A stretch of 64,000 nucleotides of DNA from Ephemerocybe angulata (GCA_013368325.1 JAACJK010000171.1:1-64000); one strand, 5' to 3'. Counted from the first letter of the stretch, positions 11,124-23,097 are shown. The notes: a model not told the origin generated them from the sequence alone. Numbers and translations are program-made.

Positions 11124-11737
11124 GTGTGGACCATCATCCGGTTTGTCGGTTATCTGTATGCACTGGGCTGGATGATCAAGGTGCCAAATATCTACAACTA
11201 TGCTCCTACCTATGCACTGGGCTGGATGATCAAGGTGCCAAATATCTACAACTATGGTAGATCCTATCGAAATTATCGGAACGATATCATCCTTCCTCGA
11301 TGGAAGAAAGCGAATTTTCCGGACTGGTACACCTACCCTCAATCCCATGGGTACGTCTGGTGCTTAGCGCCCTGAACTTCCAGCTTCAACTTCTTCGATC
11401 CTGACGCACGACTTCCCCCAGCTGCATGATTCCAGACCTTAGCCTGTGGGGAGAAGACCACATCTTCATCCAGGTTTCAGAGAACACGCCCGGAGCACTC
11501 GAGAAGCTCAGATCTAAAGCTGGGACCGAAGAAATCGTCGAGAAAGCGCTCACAGTTCTTCGACTCGATAAGGTGAAGAACGAGATTGGCGCCTATAGCA
11601 AGTTGCTTTGGGTTCTCCCGCCGCATTATCACCTGGGCGCCAGGAAATATGCCTACCCATGCATAGGTGATACCACAAGGGAGATATCGGAGATGCCCGA
11701 CGAGATGAAGGATATCTTAACCTATTCGGTTGGTTGA
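11124..11737 (+). CDS. paralogue A of a tandem pair, unknown function, 5' end missing or undetected
   Basis: Two exons with intact frame: up to 11350 and 11422-11737, the intron splicing inside a Gly codon exactly as in the next gene. The protein closely matches paralogue B at 12065-12802: 'LGWMIKVP', 'LPRWKKANFPDWYT', 'MIPDL...HIFIQ', 'YPCIGD'. An 18-residue segment (YALGWMIKVPNIYNY plus APT) is duplicated by a 54-bp tandem repeat at about 11158-11265. No ATG exon like that of paralogue B is visible upstream: the frame is open only back to about 11100, and the first in-frame ATG is at 11172. It could be a 5'-truncated pseudogene next to the minisatellite, or use a shorter product. No known domain is recognised. 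Confidence 0.55.
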
Positions 11738-12064
11738 GGATATGTAGACAATTGTAATTGTTGAGACTTGGTTCTTATCAGACAGCGCCTCTATCGGACT
11801 TGAGACTTGATCATGATTAAACTAGGTAGGTAGGTATGAACGTGTTGTGGTCCCACTCCGGAACTACCTAGGAGTTAGTAACAGACTGAGAGAACGAATG
11901 CACGAGTGCAAATCGTGCATGATGGTGTGGGTGCACTTTGAAAGTCAACGTGCCACCCTAGCCGGAGATAAGAACAATGAGGAGGTGGAGAAGGGTATAC
12001 ATATATAAAACATAGGTGAGTTTGAACAGTGGTTCATTACCAAGTACAGCCGAACAGCGAATTC
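11738..12064. promoter_or_regulatory. upstream region of paralogue B with TATA box
   Basis: This is the non-coding interval between the two paralogues. A TATA box-like 'tatataaaa' lies at 12002-12010, 55 nt before the ATG at 12065. Nothing else is recognised. Confidence 0.45.
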
Positions 12065-12802
12065 ATGTCAGATCTCGTTGAAGAAGAAGTGTGAGCCTTT
12101 CGCCCTTGAAGCTCCTTGATCAAGAATACTTATGCACACATTCCATATCATTGGGCCTTCCAGTCCCAGAACTAAAACCTACTCCCTCTTTTATCACCAT
12201 CCGCCTCAGCTTCCCCATACTCTACCAGAGAACAAGGAAGAATTCTTCGTTCCTGGCGTTCATGTTCCTACCTATGGATTGGGGTGGATGATCAAGGTGC
12301 CAGGTATCGCTGTCTGGGGTAAAGACTATGAAGGTTACCGAGAGGAATTCATCCTTCCTCGGTGGAAGGAAGCAGGTTTTCCGGACTGGTACACTCCCGG
12401 TGGTACCCATGGGTATGTCTGTGCCACTGTGTACTAGATATATCCTGCCCTTTGATTGATGACTCCCCCCATAGTCTCATGATTCCCAACCTCTACCAAT
12501 TCGGCCCCAATCACATCTTCATCCAGATCGCAGAAAGTACCAGGAATGCGATTGAATTTGTCAAGATGGAAGCGGGGACCAAGCAAATTGTTGAACAGGC
12601 GCTTAAAGTTCTTCTACTCGATGATGCCGAGATTGACTTTGGCCCCTATCGCAACTTGATATGGGTCCTCTTGCCGTGGTCGCCTCACAAGAAAAACAAG
12701 AAAGTTGACTACCCGTGCATAGGAGATTCCCCGACGCCGTGGAATATGCCTGCAAAGATGAGAGATATCGTACAATATGCACAGTGGTCCAGATATCTGT
12801 GA
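12065..12802 (+). CDS. paralogue B of a tandem pair, 200-aa protein of unknown function
   Basis: Three exons: 12065-12090, 12164-12412 and 12475-12802, 603 nt, 200 aa. The first exon is short and acidic (MSDLVEEE). The central part has LGWMIKVPGIAVWG and LPRWKEAGFPDWYT. The last exon has MIPNLYQFGPNHIFIQIAE and ends YPCIGD...QWSRYL. There is no signal peptide or membrane span. A TATA box is present upstream. The tandem copy at 11124-11737 shares the same intron position, so the pair arose by local duplication of a spliced gene. I do not recognise the family. Confidence 0.72.
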
Positions 12803-13204
12803 TATCGACTCGGGGGTCTTGTTAGTGTCAGCGACCACCCCCAATGGCTTTGGAACGTCGTCCTAGGATTAGTTAGCCAAGGACCTATGTGTATGATGCA
12901 TTCCGTGAATTCAGTGGTTGCCGGTTTGACCGTTGTATAAAAAAGATCCTCACCAGAAGTCAAACGACGAGTGATGAGAATCCCTTCGCTCTCCAAACAG
13001 ACGGCATGAAATATATCGAAATTAGATACCCCAAGGAGTGTACAAAGATGGGTATATACACAGCGAGTAGCAGATCAAAGCAAGCAGTGCGGACGAGATT
13101 ATAGTGACTGATGGTATAAAACGGATGAATTATCCAACAGAAATGAGTGTGAAGGATAGGACAATGGGATAGAGAAATGTTCAAAAGAATGTGAATAGTC
13201 AACT
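12803..13204. other. intergenic between convergent genes
   Basis: This is the AT-richer 3' region of paralogue B and of the minus-strand F-box gene. No gene or repeat is seen. Confidence 0.5.
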
Positions 13205-16200
13205 TCACGCTGACACCTTCCGTACTGGCAACCACGCCTGGACCTCAGCAAGATCCAAGCTCCCCGCGCCACCCTCCTCCGTCTCATCATCGTCGTATCT
13301 GTACCCCTCTTCCGAATCCGAGTCAATGTACCTTGACACCACCACATCCGCCCTCTGGAACCCACTGACACTACTCGTAGTCCAATCATCCGCATCAGGA
13401 TCGTCCCCCTCAGGCTCAAGCACCATACCGTTGCTGGCGGCATCAAGGTCCGGTCCATCATCCGTGTACGAACGCACAGAGTACGAATACGTAGACTCGG
13501 CGTTCGGGAATCCCTCCCCATACCCATAGCTCACATACGCATCCCCATAATCCGCACTCCCCTCCGTAGCCCCCATAGAGCTGAACGACGGGAAGGCCCG
13601 ATGCCCATTCACACCCGCCCCAAACTCCGGCTCCTTCACAGACAGAGTACTACCAACCACACTCCCACCCGCCACCGACGCGTCCCGCGGCTCAGGCGGG
13701 CCCTCATCCAAAACCTCCTTGATAGCCTCCACCATGCGTACCTCCTGCTTCCTGCTCCCTCCCAACCCATCCCCATCCTCGTCGCTGGAATAAAACTCCT
13801 CTTCCTCCGCATCCTTCGGCGTCCACCGCTGGTCCCGCGCACATATACGCGCAAGCGCCCGCAAGGACTCGAGTCGTTTGCGTTCAGCGGCAGCGGGCCC
13901 ACTCTGAATCGCACTTGCCTCTCGAACCCGCGTCGTCCCGCTGTCTGGTGGAGTAGGCAGAGACGCGCTTCGTAATGGATAAGCTGGGGCGGTCGGGGGT
14001 CGAGTTGAATAGATAATTGCGCCATCAGCCATGCTATCGGAAGGTAGCGAAGCGACCGTGGCACGCTTTTTAGGGAATGGGATCGTCGTTGCCCGCTGGG
14101 CTGTCGCAGGGGTGGGTGCAGGTAAAGGCGAGCCTCGGTACGAGGCAGGCATTTCCGGCAACTGGGTCGAGCTCCCAGCAAGACTTTCTGTGGCGGACTT
14201 GGTGGGGGTGTCGGGCTTCGGGGGGAGAGAAGGAGGGACAGTGTTTGTTGACTCAGACCCAGAAGGTCCGACGGCAGAGGGCTCTGTCGTTCCCGTTTCT
14301 TCTCCACCTTCCTCAACCACCACAGAGCTTTCCTTCGCTAAAGAAAGGCGTACCATCGGTCCGCCAATACCCAGACTCTGCAAGCTGGGACACAACTTCC
14401 TCCACGTCTCCACCCTCTTCTCTTCTTCCCCAAGTGCAGCCTTCTTCTCCCTCGTCTCTACAGCCTCTACCACCTGCTCATCGAGCTTCCCCTCTAACAC
14501 CTCACTAGCGGCGTCCTTCGCGCCCCTAATCACCTTCATACTCGGGTACACAGCCTGCCCAGGAATGGCAAACGCGTACGCACTCGGCGCCTGCTTCGGG
14601 GCCTTCTGAGGCTGAGTCGCACCACCCTTATTCCTAGGCGGCTTGGGGAACTTGAACACCTCACTCTTCAGAAGCGAGCTCTCGTCGCCTTCGCCCTTGA
14701 GTTCCAGCGCCAACGAAAGAGAGGATTTGTACGAGGTCGCTGACTTCCCCGACGAAGCTGTTGTCGGACGTCGAGGAGTTGCGTTGCTATTATTTGTAGT
14801 GAGAAGCTTGGGGGTCTGTAGCATCTGGTCGGCTGCGTCGAGTGGTGGAGGGTGAAGTGGCTGTTGTGACGCGGCTATGGATGTTAAAGTAGCCTGCGCT
14901 TGCGCCCGTCCACTCGTAAAGTTCAAGTACAACTTCCGCAGACGAGTGTACCTCGGCAATGTACTCTGCAACGTTTTGTAAAGGGTCTATCAAAGAACGA
15001 CGATGAGCTCACATCCACGTTCATGAGTAAGCAAAAAAGTCAACTTACCTCCTCCATTGATGGCATGATAGCCCCCTCCTTCGCAAATGAAACCTCGAAC
15101 TCTTCTAAACCCTTCCATTCCCCATCCCCTCCTTCCTCCCCCTCTAACCCTTTCCCACCATCTTCCCCAAGCTCACCCTTACTTCCCAAGATCGCCCCAA
15201 CGGCCCCCAAACACTTCTCCACACTTCTTCTATCCACACTCTCCCCGAACCGGATCCCGAGCCTCTTCACGCTCCCTTTCATCCCGCCCATGACGGCGTT
15301 CGGCCGCAGCCCAGTATATAGCGTCGTATTGATATTGAGACGCACTGTGTGCAGAGGGCGCGAGGCCCGCTGGGTGCCCGATAACGTAGTTGTAGACGAG
15401 CTCGAGTTCGTCGCATGAGAGGTAGCTGAGAAGACCGAGATACGCGGATCGGCAAGGGTCGAAGACGCTCCCGGTGTTGTGGGCTGGAGAAGCGCAAGGA
15501 TCGCGGGCGTCGCGTGCAGAGTCGTAAGTGCCGGAAGCAGCGTCGGCGATACATACAGCGACTTCCTCGCCCCTCCCGGAAGGGCGCCATAACCCGACCC
15601 AGGTGACGAAAGAACGGATGCAGGGAACCCTGGCGAAAGCGGGGTCGTGCCCATTGCAGGCGAGGACCACGGGGACGCTTCAGGAGGCTTGAGCAGACTC
15701 CCAGGCCCAGTATTAGCCCCGCCATTCGCGTTATCGCTTGTAGCCGCATTAGACGGCGAGTCCTGGAGATTCGGAAACCTGAGCTCAACGACGTTGACCT
15801 GCCCATCAAGCCACGTAAACAGGGCCCCCGTCTCTTCCGCGTTCATCCGCGTGCACAGGAACGTCAGGCTGCGCAGCCCAAACGCCGTGTGCTGCGCGAG
15901 GAGGGACGCGTCGAACGCCGGGAGGACGAGCGTCGTGAGGTTAGACATGCGCTGGAGCGCGAGCGTGAACGTCGCTGTGAGGAGCTGGTTCTTGAGCTGC
16001 GTCTCTTCGTCGTCCTCGTCCGCCCCTGCGGCGGGGTGGCTAAGTTCTGAGAAGTCGTGGCCGGACGTCGGTTTGAAGAAATGGGGCCAGGTGCGGCAGG
16101 TGCAGTCGTGCACGAGATCTGTGAGGTGGGGGCGCGAGGCAAGCATGGCGAGGAGTTTGCGGAGCTTGAGAGGGGAGAGTTCTGTTAGGTCGAGGCGGTT

Positions 16201-17253
16201 ATAGAGGTGGACGCGTCCGGATGCGCAGAACGAACGGGAGAGGCATGATAACGATGCTATACTGCCTCGAGGAAGGTATGAAAGAACCAAGTCTAGCACT
16301 TCGATAGGAAATCGCACAGGAGGTTTTGTCGTTGCGGGAGATTTCGATAGGGGTGGGAGGGGAGATAATGTACCGGGGACAGCGCTGATCAGCTCCTTGT
16401 CAGGGCTAGTCGCCTTTCCTTGACGCGCCCCAGAAGCTTTCCGGATAGATTTCTTTGCCTTTATACTAAATGAACGTAAGATGTTTGGTGAGCTTACGGC
16501 TCGGGCCCGAGGGTATAGCTCGTCGGGAGAGCTTATTTGACCGTCGTTCCCCTGTCGCGGCGAACCTTTGGCATAAGCTTTCGCGGGGCCATTTGACGCG
16601 ATAAATTGAAGGAAAGATGGAGATGGATGGATTTCCAATGATACGGCGCTTCCCAAACCACTCGGTCTCCGGATGTCATCCTCTGACTCGTTGTACTCCT
16701 CTTCGCTGTCGTATGAGCGACGTCGAATCGACGATTCTTCGGCAATGAACATGGTGGCGACGTTGTTTCGACCCAGGGAACCGTTCAGCGCTAGACTGGA
16801 TGGCGGAGCCTTGCGTTTGGAGCTTCGGAATATCGAGGACATACGGCGCATGATGTTGGTTTTGTCCTTGTCCTTCTCCAACTTCTCCTGCCCTGCTCGT
16901 CCCTTCCCTCCCATTCCTCCTTCAGGTTCTGTTCCTGCATCCGATCGTGGTCCTCCAACCTCTGAGTGTCCAACAGAAGAGCCGTCCTTGAGTTGGTGCC
17001 GGTTCTCGTTATTGGGCTGTTCTCGCTCCACTGGGCCATCATGCGACAGTCGCGGTACCGGCTTGCGCGTTATTTTCAGCCTGCGCGACGTCGTGCGTTC
17101 GGGTTGGCCCGATTCTGGGAGTGAGGGCAATGGTTTGGCGGCATGTTGGAATAAAGGACTTGGGGGAGGAAAGACCGAATTTGACGATGTGGAAGTAGAA
17201 CCGGGTACCGGCGGTGGCGCGTAACTCAGGGAGGGGCGCGACAAAAAAGACAT
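13205..17253 (-). CDS. long F-box protein (1,328 aa)
   Basis: Two exons, 17253-15049 and 14986-13205, 3,987 nt with the junction in frame. The start is the first ATG of the long frame. The first ~300 residues are low-complexity, Ser/Pro-rich and basic. An F-box follows at about 312-355 (FPIEVLDLVLSYLP ... LSCLSRSFCASGRVHLYNRL). Then comes a leucine-rich region typical of fungal F-box proteins (LRKLLAMLASRPHLTDLV). The second exon is mostly disordered with acidic patches (EEEEFYSSDEDGDG) and ends in an Asp/Glu-rich stretch. F-box proteins bind Skp1 in SCF ubiquitin ligases. The substrate cannot be inferred. Antisense open frames over this gene are compositional shadows. Confidence 0.87.
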
Positions 17254-17694
17254 GGAGATAATGTCAATCTAGGGTGTCCCTGACCGTGCTGAACGGTAAG
17301 CAGCGCCGTAAATAGTGGCCCTCGATGAGTCTAAGCCACTAAGGCTGACGGGGAAGGAGAAAGAGAAACGACGGGACGATCAACCGCACTCCACTCCACC
17401 AGTAGGGAACCGAACGGACTTTTGGTTGGCAACCAAGGCGACGCACATCCCTGAACAACGGCATTTCGCGCTTTCCATGGGAAATCGGAGCCACCTTATT
17501 CGGTTTAGTCGTTTAGAGGGACCACCGGCGCTAAAATTCCTCGTTGTCGCAATCTGGACAGGATCATGAAAGCGCTCAAGAAGTCAGTTGGACGAACCGC
17601 CGGCAGCAAAGGGCCAGGCCGCCACAGCAACGAGGCGGCGCTACTAGCATAAGGGTCCTCCCGTCATGTGCGTCCGCTAGGGACATCCCTTCAT
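17254..17694. promoter_or_regulatory. upstream region of the F-box gene
   Basis: This is 440 bp between the F-box gene start and the tRNA. No gene is seen. It presumably holds the minus-strand promoter. Confidence 0.4.
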
Positions 17695-17768
17695 GGCCGA
17701 CTAGCTCAGTTGGTTAGAGCGTCGTGCTAATAACGCGAAGGTCTTGGGTTCGATCCCCACGTTGGCCA
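17695..17768 (+). tRNA. tRNA-Ile (anticodon AAU)
   Basis: A 74-nt cloverleaf can be drawn by eye. The acceptor stem is GGCCGAC / GTTGGCC with G-T wobble and discriminator A. The D arm is GCTC-AGTTGGTTA-GAGC. The anticodon stem is TCGTG / CGCGA with loop CTAATAA, giving anticodon AAT (AAU in RNA). The T loop is TTCGATC. There is no intron. A run of six T follows at 17773-17778. Confidence 0.93.
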
Positions 17769-17772
17769 TTAC

Positions 17773-17778
17773 TTTTTT
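17773..17778 (+). terminator. RNA polymerase III T-run terminator
   Basis: A run of six T starts five bases after the tRNA-Ile 3' end, the usual Pol III stop signal. Confidence 0.75.
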
Positions 17779-18774
17779 ATTTATTGCTATTTTATTTTTG
17801 TCATTACGGCGCTTATGTCACGGAGTCACGATTCACCCTGCTGACCCTTGCTGACCGCGTGTTTCTTGTTCCTCGAAAGGCTGCAAGCCCCTAACAACAC
17901 CTCATCTGCTCTCACATCAACGTTTCAATAGCAAACGATGGAAGCTCTGATAACTACCGTATATCGTCCGCGATTTGAATTTTGCTGGCAGCAGCTCTTG
18001 AGCTTCTCTTTCTACTTCCCACCTGCGACCTTTCACCCAGTTGTTCTTGCGGACTCGTGGCCCTGGCCATCTGACTGCTCCAGGCTCAAGCGGACGAGGC
18101 ACCCTTTACCCCGCTCTATCTTCGCTCAACCAGTCGGCACTCCGACTTCTATAGGCCTAGCAGGAGTATCAGGAAAAGTGCTGTTTTGACTGCTATCCTG
18201 GTCATCAGACTGATACTTACACCGGGGCTTCATCATACCACCGTCCACGTTTGTTCGTGGATTGCTGAGCCCCATTGAAACGAACTGCCTCTTTGTCAAG
18301 CCCAGGAGCGCTTCATCTTCAACCATTGGACGAACAAGCTTAACGCGATCGAACATCCCGTCAAGCTGAAACTTGCTCGGTCATTGGTGAGTTACTCTCT
18401 ACAATGCATGAGGGCATACTTTCACCGCATCCGGTACCTCAGTACTTGAAGATTGCAGGAATACTGACATATTTGACCTTGAAGGTTGCGAACAGTGATC
18501 CCTGATCCACCTAGCAGTCTTTCGTTCGACCGTCCATTGTTGCTAAGGACTTTCAAGACATTAACCTCTCTGCGCCACTTGTTCCCTACCTCTGCCGTAC
18601 AGAACTCAGAAATTCGCATCCCCTATCCGTAGTCCACGACTTTCAGATTTCTGGCTGAACGCCCATCCACTCATTTAGATCCACTGGAACTCCTACATCC
18701 ATCCACTCCTTGTTTATCAAAAGTCATTCGTTCTTCCTCTTCCTTCTTCTCGGGCCAGCTTCAACCAGCACTAC

Positions 18775-18838
18775 GTGAGGATTTCTCATATTGCATACCT
18801 TCGCCAGATTGTGACTAACCGATAACACACTCTTTTAG
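18775..18838 (+). other. probable 5' UTR intron
   Basis: The sequence has donor GTGAGG, a branch-like 'gactaac' near 18812, and acceptor 'tcttttag', 64 nt in all. It lies about 350 nt before the ATG at 19190, so it would be in the leader of that gene. Confidence 0.5.
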
Positions 18839-19189
18839 ACCATTCCCACAATTCCTCCATCGATTCTCACCATTCACAATTTCACATACGCCGCTAACTT
18901 CTGGGCTTCCATCATCGAGCAGCTGGCCAGAATCACAAGAACATCGATTCTGACATACGGCTTCCTGACGGACCGCGCCGATAATAGTCTCAATCTCGCA
19001 GTCCACACTCCTTCTTTAACGACAGTCGAAAGACATATCGTTGTTGGCTGTTGGGTGTTGCTCTGGTTGTCTACACTAATCGGCACACCCCCACCCTCAG
19101 TCCCTCCTTTAACGACCGGCTATCTCCTCATCCCCACCTTCGTCTGTCCACGGACCCCACGATTCCTATCATATCGACCCTGACAAGAC

Positions 19190-22100
19190 ATGGCGTCGAA
19201 TTCGAATTCACGATGGGCTCAACGACCCGAGGCTTCTTCCTCCTCCTCGAACCTCCATCAGTCCTCCACCTCCCACCCCTTCTCTTCTTCCTCCCCACCG
19301 GTTCCTATCACAACCCCTACGGGAAACCCCTCAAGACGGCGACCCACTGGCCCTCGCCGTGAGCCTGGAGTATCGCGCCCAGACGAAGAGTCCTTCCTCT
19401 GGCTGTCAACTAGCTACAACACCGAAGGGAACCTCAGCAACCCGCTCCACGCTGCGGAGGAGTTTACCGCTCAGGACTTCGGCAGCTCCAGAGGTGACGG
19501 CCCCTCATCAACTCTGCGGACGACTTTAGACACTGGAAAAGCATCCAAAGACGGCTACTACAAAATGGCCAGCAGCCCCACCCTCCCCCTCTCGCAACAG
19601 CAGCAGTCCCGACCTCCCCCACACCCACCACTGACGTCCCGATCCCAAACCCACCTGAACACCGGCCTTGATGCCGCAGCGATCAGGTCCTCCTGGACGA
19701 GCACCGACTCCGAGAAATCCGACGACGACGGGCAGGCCTCCATCACCCAGTCCGACTTCGAGTTCCTGACGCCGAGCTTCATCGCAATGGGTAACCCCCC
19801 GCTCACTCCTCACGGACTCGGCATCGCCCCCAGGAGTGCTGGAGTGGATTCGTCAGGGGCAGGAGGGAAAGGTGGAGCGCTCAGTGTCCCGGGAAGCCAG
19901 AGACCTATAACTGGGGACAGCCACACTCTCGGGCGCCTGCACAACTTGGATAGAGAAAGTTCAGTCTTACCTCCATCTAGCGTCCGAAGTGGTGAGGGCG
20001 AAGGGTCCACAGAACATCTGGACTCGGTCGTGGAGCACGTAGTCTTCAAGAATGATCGCGACGGCGCCTACAGCTCGTTAACATCACCTACGCTGCCCCT
20101 AAACCTGCCTAGTAGTAGAAAACCTTCACTCCAGGCACGCGATCCTTCCCAGTCCACCTCAAACCCCCAGCGCTCACCACCGAAGCCGCAGCAACGGTAC
20201 TACCACCAACCCGCTCCCCGACAAGAGCAACCACTCCGTCACGCAACCTCGGTCGACAGCACAGGGACTGGTGCAACCAATACATCCTCATCACGCCAGC
20301 CCCTCTCATCTACCAAGTCGAACCCCCAAATCGGGTCCAGCGGTGGCCCGACCTACCCACCCACCGCATACGCAGGCGGCGTAGCGAATCTCCGACGGCA
20401 GGAGTCCCAGTCGAAGGCGAGCGGCTACTCAGCAGCTTCGGGGGCGGGGTACATCGCATCCGGAAGCGCTTCGCCCAGCACCTCAGTCTCAGCCTCCTAC
20501 GGCGGCGCGCCCCCCATTTCACCGAGCGCCGGCGGCAACACTCCGTCAAGCTCCATCGGAGGTATCCTGGCTGGAGGAGGCGGCGGGCGGGGGCGTGGGA
20601 ACAGCAGTGCGAGCGAAAGCAAGCACCCCTACGCAAACAGCAGCGCATACCGCATGGCCGCCACCACTGACGACTCGTCAGGCCGCGAAGCCCAGCACCC
20701 CTTCAGCTCGTCCTACAAGCCCAGTCCGCAGCCCCCTTCGGCGTACAACCCCGTCTCGGTGCACCACAGGCCGAGAAGATCGGAGGGAAGCGACCATGAT
20801 ATGTACTCTGGCGGAAATTCGACTGGGAGGACCAGCGGGCATGAAGGAGGGTACTCGTCGGAGGGATCGGGGCAGCCGAGGTATATCGTCGCTCAGGGCA
20901 GCGCACCGTCGTCCAACAAGCCCAGTCCTATGCTTCTCCCCCGTTCGAAACCGAGCTCGAACACAGGGCATGGTGGGGAGATTCTGGAAAGCGAGGTCGA
21001 AAGGGATTCTCGATACGAGAGGTTGGCTATGGATGCTGGTCGAGCAAACTCCAACACCGGTCTGGGGTTGAACTTGAACGATCGGAGCAAGGATGCCACC
21101 TACCCGAAGCGCGGTGATGTCGAGAAGGGTGGTGCCAACACCGGTGGCTACGCTAAATCTCCAGGCCCCGCGACAACGAGGAAGGAGAAACGTCAATCGG
21201 CCGGTACCCTCCTTTCTCTGCGGATACGCAACATCTACCCTGTCAACTCATCCTCGCCTCGAACGCGGAACCAAGGGCAGCTGAGCAGCGTAGACTCGAA
21301 GTACACCGACGAGGTCACTGGCGACGACAATGTTGATATGCGGATCCTCCGGTCGTTGGGTATGGCCTGCATCTATCTGCTACTCACGGGCGTCATACCA
21401 CTCCTCGGGGCGGTCTATGTCGCCGCTGGTCACGCTATTCTCAGGGCCAAAGCGCAGTCCGATTTCGACGCGACCGCGACGGATTCCGCTGTGCCTCGGA
21501 TACCCGCATCAACATACCTTCGCGCGTCGATATCGAGCTCGGCGCGGGCTGGTGCCGTTGGAGGGGCGATTCTTGCTGTCCCGCTCCTTCTGTTGATCTT
21601 TGTCGCCATTGGCCCGGACAGCCTGACCCAGTTCATGAACGCAACTCTCAAGTGGCTGAAGCTCGCCGCGTCTCCGTCAGTCTGGATTGCAGAAGACAAC
21701 AATCCCATGCAAACTCAGCAGGAGAAGGAAGCGAGCGCAACCTCTCTGGCTGCGCGAAGGCGCAGTCGGCGGGCGAGCAGCCTCTGGGGGCCCAACGCTG
21801 CGAGCGCAAGTTTCAAGGAACAGAGCAGCTCTGAACTTGCCATCAACGTGACCATCAACGTCTTCCTCGCGATACTCTTCCTCTGCCTCGGGGCTGCGTG
21901 CGCCGCGCTTGGGGTCACCATCCTCTCGCCTGATACCATACGCCCGGACGCTCCAGTGCTCCTATCCGTCTCGACAGCTGCTCTTGCCGGGCTGGTAGGA
22001 GGTGCGGTCATCTTCGGGGGTGTCATCATCATCGCGGGGGTCCTTGCGTTTGTTATCTACGAGGGAGGGAAACCTGTACCGGTGGGGGATCAACAGATGG

Positions 22101-22297
22101 CCGCTGCGTCGGTACCGATGCGTGGCATCAATGTTGGGGTTCCATCTAATGGGAAGGCACCTGCGTACGGCGGAGGCCAAGGGGCGAGTCTGGGGCAGCA
22201 GAGTATAAACACCTTTCTCGGAGGGCAGCGGACTGTTACAAGTACCTTGGGCCCTACCAGTAGTGGTGGAACGGCTTTAGAAGGGAGGTGGTTGTAA
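19190..22297 (+). CDS. serine-rich membrane protein with four C-terminal TM segments (1,035 aa)
   Basis: Single exon, ATG to TAA. Residues 1-700 are disordered, rich in Ser, Pro, Gly and Gln. Four hydrophobic segments follow at about 722-748 (GMACIYLLLTGVIPLLGAVY), 787-810 (GAILAVPLLLLIFVAI), 884-912 (INVFLAILFLCLGAACAAL) and 926-958 (LAGLVGGAVIFGGVIIIAG). A basic loop (ARRRSRRASS) lies between TM2 and TM3. This is the layout of a fungal plasma- or endomembrane protein with a long regulatory cytosolic N-terminus. No named family is recognised. The lack of introns over 3.1 kb contrasts with its neighbours. Confidence 0.85.
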   Translation: MASNSNSRWAQRPEASSSSSNLHQSSTSHPFSSSSPPVPITTPTGNPSRRRPTGPRREPGVSRPDEESFLWLSTSYNTEGNLSNPLHAAEEFTAQDFGSSRGDGPSSTLRTTLDTGKASKDGYYKMASSPTLPLSQQQQSRPPPHPPLTSRSQTHLNTGLDAAAIRSSWTSTDSEKSDDDGQASITQSDFEFLTPSFIAMGNPPLTPHGLGIAPRSAGVDSSGAGGKGGALSVPGSQRPITGDSHTLGRLHNLDRESSVLPPSSVRSGEGEGSTEHLDSVVEHVVFKNDRDGAYSSLTSPTLPLNLPSSRKPSLQARDPSQSTSNPQRSPPKPQQRYYHQPAPRQEQPLRHATSVDSTGTGATNTSSSRQPLSSTKSNPQIGSSGGPTYPPTAYAGGVANLRRQESQSKASGYSAASGAGYIASGSASPSTSVSASYGGAPPISPSAGGNTPSSSIGGILAGGGGGRGRGNSSASESKHPYANSSAYRMAATTDDSSGREAQHPFSSSYKPSPQPPSAYNPVSVHHRPRRSEGSDHDMYSGGNSTGRTSGHEGGYSSEGSGQPRYIVAQGSAPSSNKPSPMLLPRSKPSSNTGHGGEILESEVERDSRYERLAMDAGRANSNTGLGLNLNDRSKDATYPKRGDVEKGGANTGGYAKSPGPATTRKEKRQSAGTLLSLRIRNIYPVNSSSPRTRNQGQLSSVDSKYTDEVTGDDNVDMRILRSLGMACIYLLLTGVIPLLGAVYVAAGHAILRAKAQSDFDATATDSAVPRIPASTYLRASISSSARAGAVGGAILAVPLLLLIFVAIGPDSLTQFMNATLKWLKLAASPSVWIAEDNNPMQTQQEKEASATSLAARRRSRRASSLWGPNAASASFKEQSSSELAINVTINVFLAILFLCLGAACAALGVTILSPDTIRPDAPVLLSVSTAALAGLVGGAVIFGGVIIIAGVLAFVIYEGGKPVPVGDQQMAAASVPMRGINVGVPSNGKAPAYGGGQGASLGQQSINTFLGGQRTVTSTLGPTSSGGTALEGRWL

Positions 22298-23097
22298 GGG
22301 GAGGTGCTTGGAACGCCGATCAACTTCACCTTCGTTCTTCGATCGGCTTACCTGTTATTTGATTGTTTATTGTTAACTTTATTCGTGTATGGACACATTT
22401 TATGGTTTTTACTGTCTCTCTGCTAATGTATATGTCCATATGTTGTCTGAACATCCTGTACGCTACCATGTAGTAGCTTCGCTCTGCTATCCGTCGCATT
22501 GGTTGATGCTAGATGCATTCATAGTATTAGTCCTTTCTGTACACCTGGAATTATGTATAAAACCGCATACATTACACATACGTCTCTATCATTGTCTGGA
22601 CTGAATGAGAGTGACGATTGACTGGCAAGGATGACGACGAGGCGCCAATAAGCTTAGGCGCCCATCAAGCGCTGAGGCCCAAGCGGCTTTGATCCGTCTG
22701 TTCAATGATGCAGCCCGATCCTGGATCAGCGTGAAGCCTACATCCAATTTTCCCATCCACCCTTCAAGCCGTACGTGTGTAGGCTTTCAATTCTCTCGCC
22801 CTCAGTTCATCACATTGGCAGAAAGTACGGGAGATCCTCGAGAGAATCGAGAACTTGAACCACGATTGTCCGGGTTTACTTACTCCGTGTAGTAGAATCA
22901 TCTGACGTGACAGACATCTTCGCATAATGTTAGACTACCACGGCCGGAGACTCAACTAGAGACATAAGGAGTCCAGCCCTCATGACCATGTCAAACCGTG
23001 GCTGGACTCCGACTAGTCTCATCCTTTCCGTGAACCAATACATATAAAGGCCCGGCACACCATCAGGAGTTGTGAGAAGAACACCCACTCTCTGAAA
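22298..23097. other. 3' UTR and intergenic, with TATA box for next gene
   Basis: No gene is seen in 800 bp. A TATA-like 'tataaa' at 23043-23048 lies about 50 nt before the ATG of the secreted CBM1 protein. Confidence 0.5.

Larger units (their letters stand above)
17769..19189. promoter_or_regulatory. long upstream / 5' UTR region of the four-TM protein gene
   Basis: This is 1.4 kb without a supportable gene. From about 18380 on it is pyrimidine-rich, as in basidiomycete promoters and leaders. It contains at least one likely 5' UTR intron (18775-18838). An 83-codon frame at 17938-18189 has no other support. Confidence 0.5.

Noticed and set aside
14031..14609. 192-codon plus-strand frame inside the F-box gene
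   Set aside because: It is antisense to a long, well-supported exon and reflects the GC-rich codon bias of that exon.
17938..18189. 83-codon frame after the tRNA
   Set aside because: No signal, motif or splice partner; it lies in the probable promoter or leader of the four-TM gene.
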